Of a stretch of 64,000 bases of DNA, positions 56,654-64,000 are shown in pieces. Within the stretch, counting starts at the first letter, position 1, and every line of letters starts with the position of its first letter. Under the pieces are notes generated by a model that did not search any database, was not told the origin of the DNA, and saw only the letters and a list, made by a program, of their open reading frames with translations. Origin of the DNA: Streptomyces liliifuscus (GTDB lineage: Bacteria; Actinomycetota; Actinomycetes; Streptomycetales; Streptomycetaceae). The translations under genes and the position numbers were made by a program. The stretch covers positions 9,672,001 to 9,736,000 of the forward strand of contig NZ_CP066831.1 in the NCBI RefSeq assembly GCF_016598615.1, given 5' to 3'.

Positions 56654-57631
56654 ATGTTGCCCCTCAACCCGCCCACGGATGAGGAACTCACACGCAGGGC
56701 CCAGGCCGGCGAGACCGGAGCCCTGGGACTCCTGCTGGCCCGCCACCAGGCGCCGATGCGCGCGGTAGCGCTGAGCGTGCTCGGCTACGGCCCCGACGCG
56801 GAGGACGCGGTCCAGGACGCCGCGCTGACCGCGCTGCGGCGCATCGGCGACGTACGGGATCCGGCGGCCGTGGGAGCGTGGCTGCGCGCGATCGTGCGCA
56901 ACGCCTCCCGCACCCGCCTGCGTGACACCAGGGAGACTCCCGGCCTGGACGGGCTCGATCAGCTGAGGCTTCGCGACCAGGAGACCTCGCACCAGGAGCA
57001 ACTCATCGAGCAGCACGCGATGCGGGACTGGATCTGGGACGCGGTGGACGAACTGCCGCCGAAACTCCGGCTGGTGCTGATGCTGCGGCACTTCAGCGGC
57101 GTCACCTCCTACCAGGAGATCGCCGATGTCTGCGAGGTACCGGTCGGCACGGTGCGCAGCCGGCTCAACCAGGCCAGGGGGAAAATGGCCCAGGTGCTGC
57201 TGTCGACCGCCGCTCAGACGCACGACGACGCCGCCGCGCTCACCGAGGACAGCCGGCACGAGGCCGTGGAGACCCTGCAGGCTTCCGAACGCGGCCAACT
57301 GCCCCAGGAGATCTCCGATTTGTGGCCGGTGGAGAGTGAACTGGTCGGCCCGCTCAGCCGGCCGGGAGAACGCACCCATCCCGTCCCCGTCATGCGCCAG
57401 ACCCTGGAGTTCGGGGTGCGCCAGACCCTGCGCCATGTGGTCGCCAGCCGGGACATCACCATCTGGGAGATGGACGTCACCCACCACGTCACCGACCACC
57501 GCGCCGACCACATCTGCCCGCCGACCCTCGCCTGGCTCATGTTCCGCCAGAACAGAAGGGTTCAGAAACTGCGGCTGATCTTCCCCGCGTCGGTTTCGAC
57601 GGGCCCGGCCGGGTTTCCGGAACCTGCATGA
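56654..57631 (+). CDS. RNA polymerase sigma factor with C-terminal extension
   Basis: A 325-residue ECF-type sigma factor. Region 2 is EELTRRAQAGETGALGLLLA and YGPDAEDAVQDAALTALRRI near 40-65. Region 4 is LPPKLRLVLMLRHFSGVTSY and VPVGTVRSRLNQARGKM near 133-176. The last 130 residues form an added domain (VETLQASERGQLPQEISDLW, FGVRQTLRHVVASRDITIWEMD), possibly of the SnoaL/NTF2 type seen in some ECF sigma factors, which in others controls activity. GGAGG lies 10 nt before ATG 56654. It is probably co-transcribed with the oxygenase. Confidence 0.88.
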   Translation: MLPLNPPTDEELTRRAQAGETGALGLLLARHQAPMRAVALSVLGYGPDAEDAVQDAALTALRRIGDVRDPAAVGAWLRAIVRNASRTRLRDTRETPGLDGLDQLRLRDQETSHQEQLIEQHAMRDWIWDAVDELPPKLRLVLMLRHFSGVTSYQEIADVCEVPVGTVRSRLNQARGKMAQVLLSTAAQTHDDAAALTEDSRHEAVETLQASERGQLPQEISDLWPVESELVGPLSRPGERTHPVPVMRQTLEFGVRQTLRHVVASRDITIWEMDVTHHVTDHRADHICPPTLAWLMFRQNRRVQKLRLIFPASVSTGPAGFPEPA

Positions 57632-57669
57632 GGCGTCGGTTATGAGGCGTCGGTCATGAGGTGGCGGTG
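57628..57669. repeat. 14-bp tandem repeat covering two convergent stop codons
   Basis: ATGAGGCGTCGGTY starts at 57628 and 57642, with a diverged copy at 57656. The sigma factor stop lies in the first copy and the metallophosphoesterase stop at the junction of the second and third. Confidence 0.85.
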
Positions 57670-59183
57670 CCCGGGCCGAGAAGGGAGCCCGCCGTCGCCG
57701 AAAGGCCGCGAGGGCTGACGCCGGACAGATCGTGGGCGGTCATGCTGTTGCGGTCGGCGACCGCGCGGCCCAGGGCGTGGTGCGGCCACAGACCCCCAGC
57801 CACCCGACGGCTGCGCTCGCCCCATTCACGGGCCGGGGCGCCGCTGGTCTTGTAGTGGTTGAGGGCGTAGCCGCCGGAGTGGATCCGGAGCAGGCAGAAG
57901 CCGCCCGGATAGTCCTTGGCCGCGCTGACCTCCTGCAGCGTGACGTGCGGCGCCTGCGGCAGGACGGTTCGCTTGTTGCGGTGGGTGTGGCCCGCGTGGT
58001 GGAGGAAGACTCCGGGCGCGGAGGCGTAGGCGTCGAGGATGGAGCGGGCCTGGCGGCGGCCGAGACGCTGCCCACCGCTCACGGGGAAGAGGGAGTCCCG
58101 CACGGTCAGCGGATGGTGGCCGAACACGACGGTGGGCTGGTCGCCACGCTCCTTCAACCGGGCCCGGAACCAGGACAGTTGCTCGTCACCGAGCCCGCCC
58201 GCGTCGGCGCCGTTGCCGTCCTTCTCGTACGTGTCGAGCCCGATGATCCGCAACCCGCCCAGGTCACGGGCGAAGTACGCGGGCCCCGCGCCGCCGAGGA
58301 ACCCTTCGCGGAAGGCGTCGCCCGCCTCGCGGTGACGGGGCCGGTCGTGGTTTCCGCGTACGACGAAGTAGTCCTGTCCGTGGCTGCCGAAGCCGTCCAG
58401 GATCCGCTTCGCCTCCGCAAGGTCACGCGGCGCGCCGCCGGCCGAGATGTCCCCCGCGGCCAGCAGCAGATCCGCCCCGCGCCGCTGGGCCTCCTCGACC
58501 AGGGCCCGGCTCATGATCTCCGGATACGGCGCCAGACCCGGCTCCTGTGCCACGCCACGCAGCAGGGGCAGGCCGGCCATCAGACCGGCGGTGGTCTCGC
58601 CGATGTGGAAGTCGTTGCAGAGCGCTATCGACAGCAGATGCCGCCCCGGCGGGGGCTGAGGCGTGGTGAATGAGTACGGGCCACGGCTCGAACCGAGCCC
58701 GTAGCGGTTGGTGCCGACGGCGTTGCCGCGGATGAGGTGCAGCGGCGTGGGCGTGGCCGCCTTGCCCCGCGAGCGGGCCTGGTAGTAGTACGTCTGCCCC
58801 GGCTCCAGGTCCGTCAGCTCGACATGGTGGTGCGCCGTGGGCCGGTCCTCCGACGCGGTGCGGTCCAGCCGGGAGGGGTGTGTGCCGTACACGACCTCAC
58901 CCTCCGTGACGGCGGGGAGCATGTGGCCGAGCCCGTCGTTGGTGCCGGGCACGCCCGTGTACCAGGTGATGATGGCGCGGTCCTCGGTCAGCGTGACCAG
59001 TTCCAGATGGACGGCAGCCAGGCTGTCGGGGTGGTGGCCGTGGCTCTTGCGTCCGGACCCGTGGAAGGCCCCGGCGGCGGCCCGCAGCAGCGTGGGGGCG
59101 AGGAGGGCGCCGGATCGTAGGACTTCACAGGGAGAGGGCAGGGCCGACATGGCCGCGAGGGGAGCGGAGAAGCAGCAGCGCAT
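57654..59183 (-). CDS. Purple-acid-phosphatase-like metallophosphoesterase
   Basis: A 509-residue enzyme. An N-terminal fibronectin-like domain (RAIITWYTGVPGTNDGLGH, VELTDLEPGQTYYYQARSRG) precedes the metallophosphatase core. Metal-binding motifs are CNDFHIGE near 191, LLLAAGDISAGG near 243, FVVRGNHDRPRH near 276, VVFGHHPLT near 348 and HHAGHTHRNKR near 398. No clear signal peptide is seen; the first 25 residues are mixed. It probably hydrolyses phosphoesters or phosphodiesters outside or at the membrane. Convergent with the sigma factor. Confidence 0.9.
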   Translation of the reverse strand: MRCCFSAPLAAMSALPSPCEVLRSGALLAPTLLRAAAGAFHGSGRKSHGHHPDSLAAVHLELVTLTEDRAIITWYTGVPGTNDGLGHMLPAVTEGEVVYGTHPSRLDRTASEDRPTAHHHVELTDLEPGQTYYYQARSRGKAATPTPLHLIRGNAVGTNRYGLGSSRGPYSFTTPQPPPGRHLLSIALCNDFHIGETTAGLMAGLPLLRGVAQEPGLAPYPEIMSRALVEEAQRRGADLLLAAGDISAGGAPRDLAEAKRILDGFGSHGQDYFVVRGNHDRPRHREAGDAFREGFLGGAGPAYFARDLGGLRIIGLDTYEKDGNGADAGGLGDEQLSWFRARLKERGDQPTVVFGHHPLTVRDSLFPVSGGQRLGRRQARSILDAYASAPGVFLHHAGHTHRNKRTVLPQAPHVTLQEVSAAKDYPGGFCLLRIHSGGYALNHYKTSGAPAREWGERSRRVAGGLWPHHALGRAVADRNSMTAHDLSGVSPRGLSATAGSLLGPGTATS

Positions 59184-59610
59184 GACTGAGTATGTGCCCG
59201 CGCCCGGTGAACGCCAGTGGTGATCCCGAATGCGGCGCCCTGTATGGAATGCGACATCACCGCATGATCAGGGGCATACTTGATCTTTCTCCGTGGTTTC
59301 GCACTCTCGTCGACAGGCCCAACAGGGTTGTGCCGCAAGGGATTTGACGGGAGTCTGATGCCGCGTCAGTGACGCCGAGTCGAAGCGGCGTCCCGGCGGG
59401 CGGGTCGCCTGTTCCGGCCGGACGTGTTCTTCGCCACCTCCGGCGCAAAGAGGCGTTTCCGGGGCCGAGTCCCTCGCCTTGGTCACGCTCTGCTCTCGTG
59501 TCATTCCTCAGGGTCAATATGCCGCCAGGGGCTGTTGATCGTCCGGACCCCTGCACGGAGGGGCACATCAACCGCGTACCGTGGAGCCATCACGACCGGA
59601 GGTCACGCAC
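59184..59610. other. Intergenic region between metallophosphoesterase and small acidic protein
   Basis: These 427 bp hold both divergent promoters. The part nearest the phosphoesterase is relatively AT-rich. No hairpin, repeat array or convincing ORF was found. Confidence 0.4.
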
Positions 59611-59958
59611 ATGTCCGCGCTACCGCACGAGCCGAGCCCGCAGGCCGATTCGGATCTGTACCAGCTTGAGGATCCCTACCAGCTTGAATTCGCCGAGGGC
59701 CCCCAGACGCTCGCCGAGTTGCGTGCCGCGCTCGAGGTGATGAACCCCGATGTGCTGACCGCTTTCAACGCCCGGCTCGATTCCGCGAGGTTCGGTGCGG
59801 AGCAGGCCGAGGTCATCGCCAAGGCCCGCCGCGCCGTGGCGTTCTCGAAGCGTGCCGAGGAGGAGGCCGCCGCGGCGCTCGCCGCGGACGAGGCCGCCGG
59901 GGAGCCGCCGGTCGAGGATCTCTGGTCTCACCTGGACGTGCGCGACAGCGCCTCGTGA
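59611..59958 (+). CDS. Small acidic protein (DUF6247-like)
   Basis: A 115-residue acidic cytosolic protein. Near the N-terminus DLYQLEDPYQLE repeats the element YQLE. GPQTLAELRAALEVMNPDVL and FNARLDSARFGAEQAEVIAK in the middle resemble a small actinobacterial family (DUF6247), from memory of its pattern. The C-terminus is Ala/Glu-rich and probably helical. GGAGG precedes ATG 59611; the frame starts 10 codons earlier without a site. Function unknown; a GntR gene follows 56 bp downstream. Confidence 0.7.
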   Translation: MSALPHEPSPQADSDLYQLEDPYQLEFAEGPQTLAELRAALEVMNPDVLTAFNARLDSARFGAEQAEVIAKARRAVAFSKRAEEEAAAALAADEAAGEPPVEDLWSHLDVRDSAS

Positions 59959-60014
59959 CGTCCCGGCCGCCTGGGTAAACTGGCGGACACGCAGAGTCTT
60001 CAGGAGGAGCCGGG

Positions 60015-60752
60015 ATGCCGCCGCACAGCCCTTCAGCGGCCGGTGTCCCCGACGAGGGCGACGAGCGGAGTGTGCCGCCCGTCCGGCAGGCCCTGTCGGA
60101 CAGCGTCTACGAACGCATCAAGGCGATGGTCATGGACCACGAGATCGCCCCCGGCGCACGCGTGGGCATCGAGTCGCTGGCCCGAGCGCTCAAGGTCTCG
60201 CCTACCCCCGTCCGGGAGGCGCTGGCCCGGTTGGAGTCCGACGGCCTGGTGGTGAAGCGCGCGCTCTCCGGATATCGGGCCACGGAGTTGCTGACCCGTC
60301 AGGGCCTTGAGGAACTCTTCGAAATGCGCCTGCTGCTGGAGCCCAGGGCGGCCGCTCTGGCTGCCGCGAACGCCACTGAGGCACAACTCGACGGCCTGGA
60401 GCGGATCGTCGAGGAGATGCAGGTCCAACCGAGCCCGAACGGACGGTACGCGTCCTACCGCGACTTCGCCGCCCTCGACCAGCGCTTCCACGAGGCGATC
60501 GGACAGGCCGCACACCGGCCGCTGCTGGCGGACGCGGTGGAGCGGCTCCACGCGCACCTGCACATCTTCCGGCTCAGCAAGGTCGTCGGCGCGGGCGGCC
60601 CGACCGTCGCGGAGCACGAACGGATCGTACGCGCGGTTCTGCGCCGCAATCCCGAGCGCGCGGCCGAGGCGATGACGGAACATCTCACGCGCAGCATGGA
60701 ACGTCAGCACGACGACGGCGACGGGCCCGCTCCCGCGTCCTCGATCCGGTAG
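60015..60752 (+). CDS. GntR/FadR-family regulator
   Basis: A 245-residue regulator of the FCD subgroup. The winged helix lies at about residues 28-95 (VYERIKAMVMDHEIAPGARV, LKVSPTPVREALARLESDGLV). The FCD ligand domain has EMRLLLEPRAAALAAANA near 102, FAALDQRFHEAIGQAAHRP near 149 and the metal-type histidine segment EHERIVRAVLRRNPERA near 199. AGGAGGAG precedes the ATG. It is convergent with the rhamnose mutarotase, 21 bp away, and probably responds to a sugar acid or sugar linked to the neighbouring transporter. Confidence 0.92.
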   Translation: MPPHSPSAAGVPDEGDERSVPPVRQALSDSVYERIKAMVMDHEIAPGARVGIESLARALKVSPTPVREALARLESDGLVVKRALSGYRATELLTRQGLEELFEMRLLLEPRAAALAAANATEAQLDGLERIVEEMQVQPSPNGRYASYRDFAALDQRFHEAIGQAAHRPLLADAVERLHAHLHIFRLSKVVGAGGPTVAEHERIVRAVLRRNPERAAEAMTEHLTRSMERQHDDGDGPAPASSIR

Positions 60753-60773
60753 ACGCGCCGCCGCCTGACTCCG

Positions 60774-61097
60774 TCACTCCATGAGGAACACCTGTTCCGC
60801 CGTTGCCCACCACTCTCCGGCGGCCGCCTCCGTCACCGGTACCTGACAGGGGCCGGTGAGTCGCCACCACCGCTGCGTGGCCTCGTCCGCGGCCATCAGG
60901 GCCAGGTCCGCCTCGAGATCGTCGCCGTGATACTCGAAGTAGCCGAACAGCCGGTCGCCCAGCAGATGGATCGAGTAGTTGGAGATGTGACTGCGCCGGA
61001 TCCGATCGAGCACCGCTGGGGGTACGTCGCGGTGCAACTCCCGGTACTCGTGGAGTTTTTCCGGCCGTACCGCGATGATCTGCGCCACGCGTCTCAT
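60774..61097 (-). CDS. rhaM: L-rhamnose mutarotase
   Basis: A 107-residue enzyme that interconverts alpha and beta anomers of L-rhamnose. The whole length matches the RhaM family: RRVAQIIAVRPEKLHEYREL, HRDVPPAVLDRIRRSHISNYSI with the catalytic His near 22, LFGYFEYHGDDLEADLA near 52, and the C-terminal tail QRWWRLTGPCQVPV and GEWWATAEQVF. The ATG overlaps the stop of the ABC ATPase gene (ATGA), so it is the last gene of that transport operon. Confidence 0.92.
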   Translation of the reverse strand: MRRVAQIIAVRPEKLHEYRELHRDVPPAVLDRIRRSHISNYSIHLLGDRLFGYFEYHGDDLEADLALMAADEATQRWWRLTGPCQVPVTEAAAGEWWATAEQVFLME

Positions 61098-62674
61098 CCG
61101 CTCACCGCCTTCGCGTCGGCCGTATCGGCCGTATCGGCCGCATCGGCCGCATCGGCGGTGGGCTCCGCCCGGTCGTGGATCAGGCGGATGACGCGGCCGC
61201 TCATGCGGTCGTAGTCGCGGTCGTTGTCGACCTCGCCGCGGACGCGATGGTCGGTCATGACGACGATCCGGTCGGCGAGGGTGACCATCTCGGCGAGGTC
61301 GCTGCTGATCAGCAGGATGGGCAGGCCGTCGCGCGCCAGGTCCCAGATCAGTTCGTGGAAGGCGTGCTTGGTGCGGACGTCGACGCCCACCGTCGGTTCG
61401 TCGACGACGAGCAGCCGGGTGTCGGCGGCGAGCCACTTGGCGAGGCTGACCTTCTGCTGGTTCCCGCCCGAGAGTTCACCGGCGTTCTGCCCGAGCCCCG
61501 CGATGCGGATGCCGAGCCGCTCGACGAGATCCTGGGCCACGTCACGCTCCTCGCGTGCCGAGACGAACCCGAGGGCTCTGGCCAGCCTCCTCCACACCGT
61601 CACCGTGATGTTGCGGACGATGGGCTGCTCCAGGAAGACGCCCTCCTCCTTGCGGTTCTCGGTGACGTAGCCGATGCCGAACTCGTGCAGGGCTTGACGG
61701 GGCGAGGTGATCCGGGCCGGCCTGCCGTGCACCCGGACCTCGCCGCCCGTGATGCGGTCCAGGCCGAGCACCGCCTTGACCAGTTCGCTCCGCCCGGCGC
61801 CGACCAGCCCGTACAGGCCCACGATCTCCCCGGGCCGCACCTCCAGGCTGATGTCACGGTGCCCGCCGGCCGTGGAGACCGCGTCCAGCGCGAGCACCGG
61901 TGCGGCGGACCGGTCGACCGTGCGCGGGCGCATCTCGGTCGCCGCGTGGGCGCGGCCCACCATGAGGCCGACGATGTCGTCGTGGGTGTGGTCGGCGAGC
62001 GGCGCGGACTCCAGCACCGACTTCCCGTCGCGCAGCACGGTGACGGTGTCGCAGACGGCGAACACCTCCTCCAGCTTGTGGCTGACGAAGACGACGCAGG
62101 CGCCGCGGGCGGCCAGCCGCCGGATCACCTCGAACAGCCGCTCCGTCTCCTGCGGGGAGAGGGACGCGGTGGGTTCGTCGAGGAGCAGCACCCGGCTCTC
62201 GGTGTGGAGGGCCTTGGCCGTCTCCACCAACTGCTGCTGTGCGACGGACAGTTCACGTACCGGCTGATGCGGGTCGAGGTCGACACCGAGCTCCGCGAGA
62301 CACGCCAGGGCCGGTTCGGTCATGGCCTCGCGGTCGACCAGTCCCCGGTGCGAGGGGGGCTTCTGCAGGGTGATGTTCTCCGCCACCGAGAAGCCCGGGA
62401 TCAGGTTGCGCTCCTGGTGGACGACACCGATGCCGGTGCGGGTCGCCTCCAACGGCGAGCGCAGGTGGACCGGTTCGCCGCACCAGGTGAGCCGGCCGCC
62501 GTCGGGGGAGTGCACCCCGGTGAGGACCTTGATCAGGGTGGACTTGCCCGCGCCGTTCTCGCCGAGGAGCGCGTGCACGCTGCCGGCGGTCAGCCGCAGC
62601 CCGACACCGTCCAGCGCCCGCACACCGGGGAAGACCTTGATCAGGTCGTGGCATTCGAGAAGGACCGTACTCAA
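61094..62674 (-). CDS. Sugar ABC transporter ATP-binding protein (two ATPase domains)
   Basis: A 526-residue RbsA/RhaT-type ATPase with two nucleotide-binding halves. The first half has Walker A GENGAGKSTLIKVLTG near 38, a signature-like LSVAQQQLVETAKAL, and LLLDEPTASLS. The second half has LVGAGRSELVKAVLGLD (modified Walker A), NAGELSGGNQQKVSLAKWLA and LLVVDEPTVGVD. The TTG start overlaps the upstream permease stop (TTGA). The C-terminal tail has an Ala-Asp-Thr repeat from a 9-bp tandem repeat. With RhaM downstream, rhamnose is the likely substrate. Confidence 0.93.
   Translation of the reverse strand: MSTVLLECHDLIKVFPGVRALDGVGLRLTAGSVHALLGENGAGKSTLIKVLTGVHSPDGGRLTWCGEPVHLRSPLEATRTGIGVVHQERNLIPGFSVAENITLQKPPSHRGLVDREAMTEPALACLAELGVDLDPHQPVRELSVAQQQLVETAKALHTESRVLLLDEPTASLSPQETERLFEVIRRLAARGACVVFVSHKLEEVFAVCDTVTVLRDGKSVLESAPLADHTHDDIVGLMVGRAHAATEMRPRTVDRSAAPVLALDAVSTAGGHRDISLEVRPGEIVGLYGLVGAGRSELVKAVLGLDRITGGEVRVHGRPARITSPRQALHEFGIGYVTENRKEEGVFLEQPIVRNITVTVWRRLARALGFVSAREERDVAQDLVERLGIRIAGLGQNAGELSGGNQQKVSLAKWLAADTRLLVVDEPTVGVDVRTKHAFHELIWDLARDGLPILLISSDLAEMVTLADRIVVMTDHRVRGEVDNDRDYDRMSGRVIRLIHDRAEPTADAADAADTADTADAKAVSG
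61113..61157. repeat. 9-bp in-frame tandem repeat at the ATPase C-terminus
   Basis: Five units of the form GYATCGGCC (first GCGTCGGCC) start at 61113, 61122, 61131, 61140 and 61149. In the gene they code for repeats of Ala-Asp-Ala/Thr near the C-terminus. Confidence 0.85.
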
Positions 62675-63762
62675 CGGGCACCTCCCGGCTGCGGCAGGAC
62701 GGCGGGCGGCCGCTTACCCGCCTCCGCCGGCGGTGGTGCCGTGCCACCCGTCCTCCCCAGGCGACTCTGGTGCAGGCGGCCACCGGCGACCGTACCCAGG
62801 ACGACCAGGCCGATCAGGAGGTTCACCCAGCTCGGGTCCAGCGAGAACTGCGCTCGCGCCGCGTCGATCAGCCGTGTCACGAAGGCGGCGAGGACGGTCC
62901 CGAACACGGCGATCGAACCGCCGGTGAGCGCCACGCCCCCGATGATGGGCGCGGCGAAGCTCGGCAGCAGCCAGTCGCCGCCGACGCTCCGGTTGACGCC
63001 GGGCAGCGAGGCCGTGGCCGTCACGGCGGCCACGCCGATCAGCAGCCCGGACAGTGTGTGCGCGGCCACGATCTGCCGGTCGGTGGAGATACCGGACAGT
63101 CGGGCGGCCAGTGGGTTGCCGCCCGCGGCGAGGAGCCGCCTGCCCGCGACCGTGCGGTACATGAAGGCGGCCAGCAGAGCCGCCGCGACGAGCGCGGTGA
63201 CGAAGACGAGAGGGATGTTGAGCGGCGCCGCCGTGCCGAGGTCGCGCAGCGCGGGGGAGTAGCCGTCGACGGTACGGGTGCCGGTGAGCCGGTACTGCGC
63301 TCCCAGGAGGATCGTCATGGTGGCGAGCGTGACGATGAACCCGTTGATCTGTGTGGCCACGATGACGACGCCGGTCACCAGGCCGACGGTCGTGGCCGTC
63401 AACAGGCCCACGATCACGGCGACCGCGGCCGGCACCCCGTGGTCGGCCATGAGAACGCCCGTCAGACAGGCGGTGAAGCCGCCCAGGGCGCCGACGGCGA
63501 GATTGAGCTGCCCCACGCACAGCGCCACCATCTGCGCCAGGCCGATGAGGATGGGGGTGGCCAGGTACTGGAGGAAGACGCGCACCGAGGGGCCCTCGAA
63601 GAAGGCGCCCGACGAGGCCACACCCAGTGCCACGTATCCCGCCACGACCACGCACAGCAGCATCGCCGTCGTGGAACGGGAGAACCGGCGCAGGGCCGGC
63701 GCGGTCCGGCTCCACTGCTCGCGGATCGCGCCCGGGCGGCTCATGTCATTCATGCGGCTCAT
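62671..63762 (-). CDS. Sugar ABC transporter permease
   Basis: A 363-residue permease of the RbsC/RhaP type with about 9-10 helices. The N-terminal helix is STTAMLLCVVVAGYVALGVA; LIGLAQMVALCVGQLNLAVGALGG near 73-96 is the family's conserved loop. GGNPLAARLSG near 216 and GGVALTGGSIAVFGTVLAA near 274 are also typical. The ATG overlaps the previous permease stop (ATGA), and its own stop overlaps the ATPase. The Pro/Ala-rich tail is about 40 residues longer than usual. Confidence 0.92.
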   Translation of the reverse strand: MSRMNDMSRPGAIREQWSRTAPALRRFSRSTTAMLLCVVVAGYVALGVASSGAFFEGPSVRVFLQYLATPILIGLAQMVALCVGQLNLAVGALGGFTACLTGVLMADHGVPAAVAVIVGLLTATTVGLVTGVVIVATQINGFIVTLATMTILLGAQYRLTGTRTVDGYSPALRDLGTAAPLNIPLVFVTALVAAALLAAFMYRTVAGRRLLAAGGNPLAARLSGISTDRQIVAAHTLSGLLIGVAAVTATASLPGVNRSVGGDWLLPSFAAPIIGGVALTGGSIAVFGTVLAAFVTRLIDAARAQFSLDPSWVNLLIGLVVLGTVAGGRLHQSRLGRTGGTAPPPAEAGKRPPAVLPQPGGAR

Positions 63763-64000
63763 GTGGAGCGCACCACCTTGCGATAGGACACCACGGTGCG
63801 GATCCGGTCGGCAGACAGGGCCAGCAGGAGGACACAGCCGAGGTAGATGTTCAGGCTTTCCAGGCCGACGCCGAGCAGGTCGAGGCCCTTGCGGATCACG
63901 CCGACCAGGGCGGTGCCGAGCAGCGTGCCCAGCACGGACACCACCCCGCCGGTGAGCAGGGTGCCGCCGAGCACCGCTCCCAGGAAGGAGGGCAGCATGA
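63759..64000 (-). CDS. Sugar ABC transporter permease, C-terminal fragment (cut by window end)
   Basis: The last 80 or so codons of a second permease: FLGAVLGGTLLTGGVVSVLG and LLGVGLESLNIYLGCVLLLA are the C-terminal helices of RbsC-type permeases and align with the end of the neighbouring permease. The gene's start lies beyond the window. Its stop overlaps the next permease, so both belong to one operon. Confidence 0.85.
   Translation of the reverse strand, partial: MLPSFLGAVLGGTLLTGGVVSVLGTLLGTALVGVIRKGLDLLGVGLESLNIYLGCVLLLALSADRIRTVVSYRKVVRST

Noticed and set aside
1..64000. Mobile element or genomic island boundary
   Set aside because: No transposase, integrase, tRNA target or long terminal repeat was found, and codon use is uniform apart from the small frameshifted region near 24.5-25 kb.

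Overview
The window looks like about 64 kb of chromosome from a Streptomyces or close relative. GC content is very high, third codon positions are almost always G or C, and GTG (occasionally TTG) starts are common. It has family types typical of that group: AfsR/SARP regulators, several Ser/Thr kinases, mycothiol-dependent and F420-type enzymes, and the GCGCAGTTCCCCGCGCCCC intergenic hairpin. All identifications come from reading the sequence; no database was searched. No rRNA, tRNA, CRISPR array, insertion sequence or prophage was seen.

Layout. 0.1-7.5 kb: a Ser/Thr kinase, a cyclotransferase-like protein, then a sugar locus (LacI regulator, ROK kinase, secreted GH27 alpha-galactosidase) with a perfect operator-like palindrome. 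7.8-13.5 kb: a tiny secreted protein, a P-loop kinase/Nudix fusion, an M20 peptidase, a flavin reductase, and a divergent F420-type enzyme/TetR pair whose spacer is packed with operator-like repeats. 13.4-21.1 kb: a SARP regulator divergent from an MmpL transporter, a NarL-type two-component system, and an MFS exporter/MarR pair with twin palindromes. 21-37 kb: an accessory mixture of metabolic enzymes, transporters and regulators. It includes two more Ser/Thr kinases with different C-terminal domains and an inositol-phosphatase homologue that seems to lack two of its metal ligands.

37-54.5 kb is the most coherent block and deals with potassium. A large APC permease and a MerR gene lie on its edge. 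Next come an orphan KdpD-like histidine kinase, a kinase-less KdpD-like membrane protein coupled to it, and a KimA-type APC transporter. The complete kdp set follows: a 27-residue membrane micro-ORF, kdpF, kdpA, kdpB, kdpC, kdpE and a second kdpD. Stop/start overlaps bind many of these genes, and a 32-bp-period direct repeat before the operon is a candidate KdpE site. The inference is that two K+ uptake routes and two KdpD sensors are organised together.

54.5-64 kb: a 24-bp perfect palindrome, a small membrane protein, a carotenoid cleavage oxygenase, a sigma factor with a C-terminal extension, a metallophosphoesterase, and a GntR regulator. The window ends in a rhamnose-type ABC transporter operon with L-rhamnose mutarotase, cut by the window edge.

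Two themes recur. Many divergent regulator/target pairs have clear palindromes between them. Several 3' gene ends, mostly convergent, carry short tandem repeats (14-21 bp) that copy the last codons and the stop codon.
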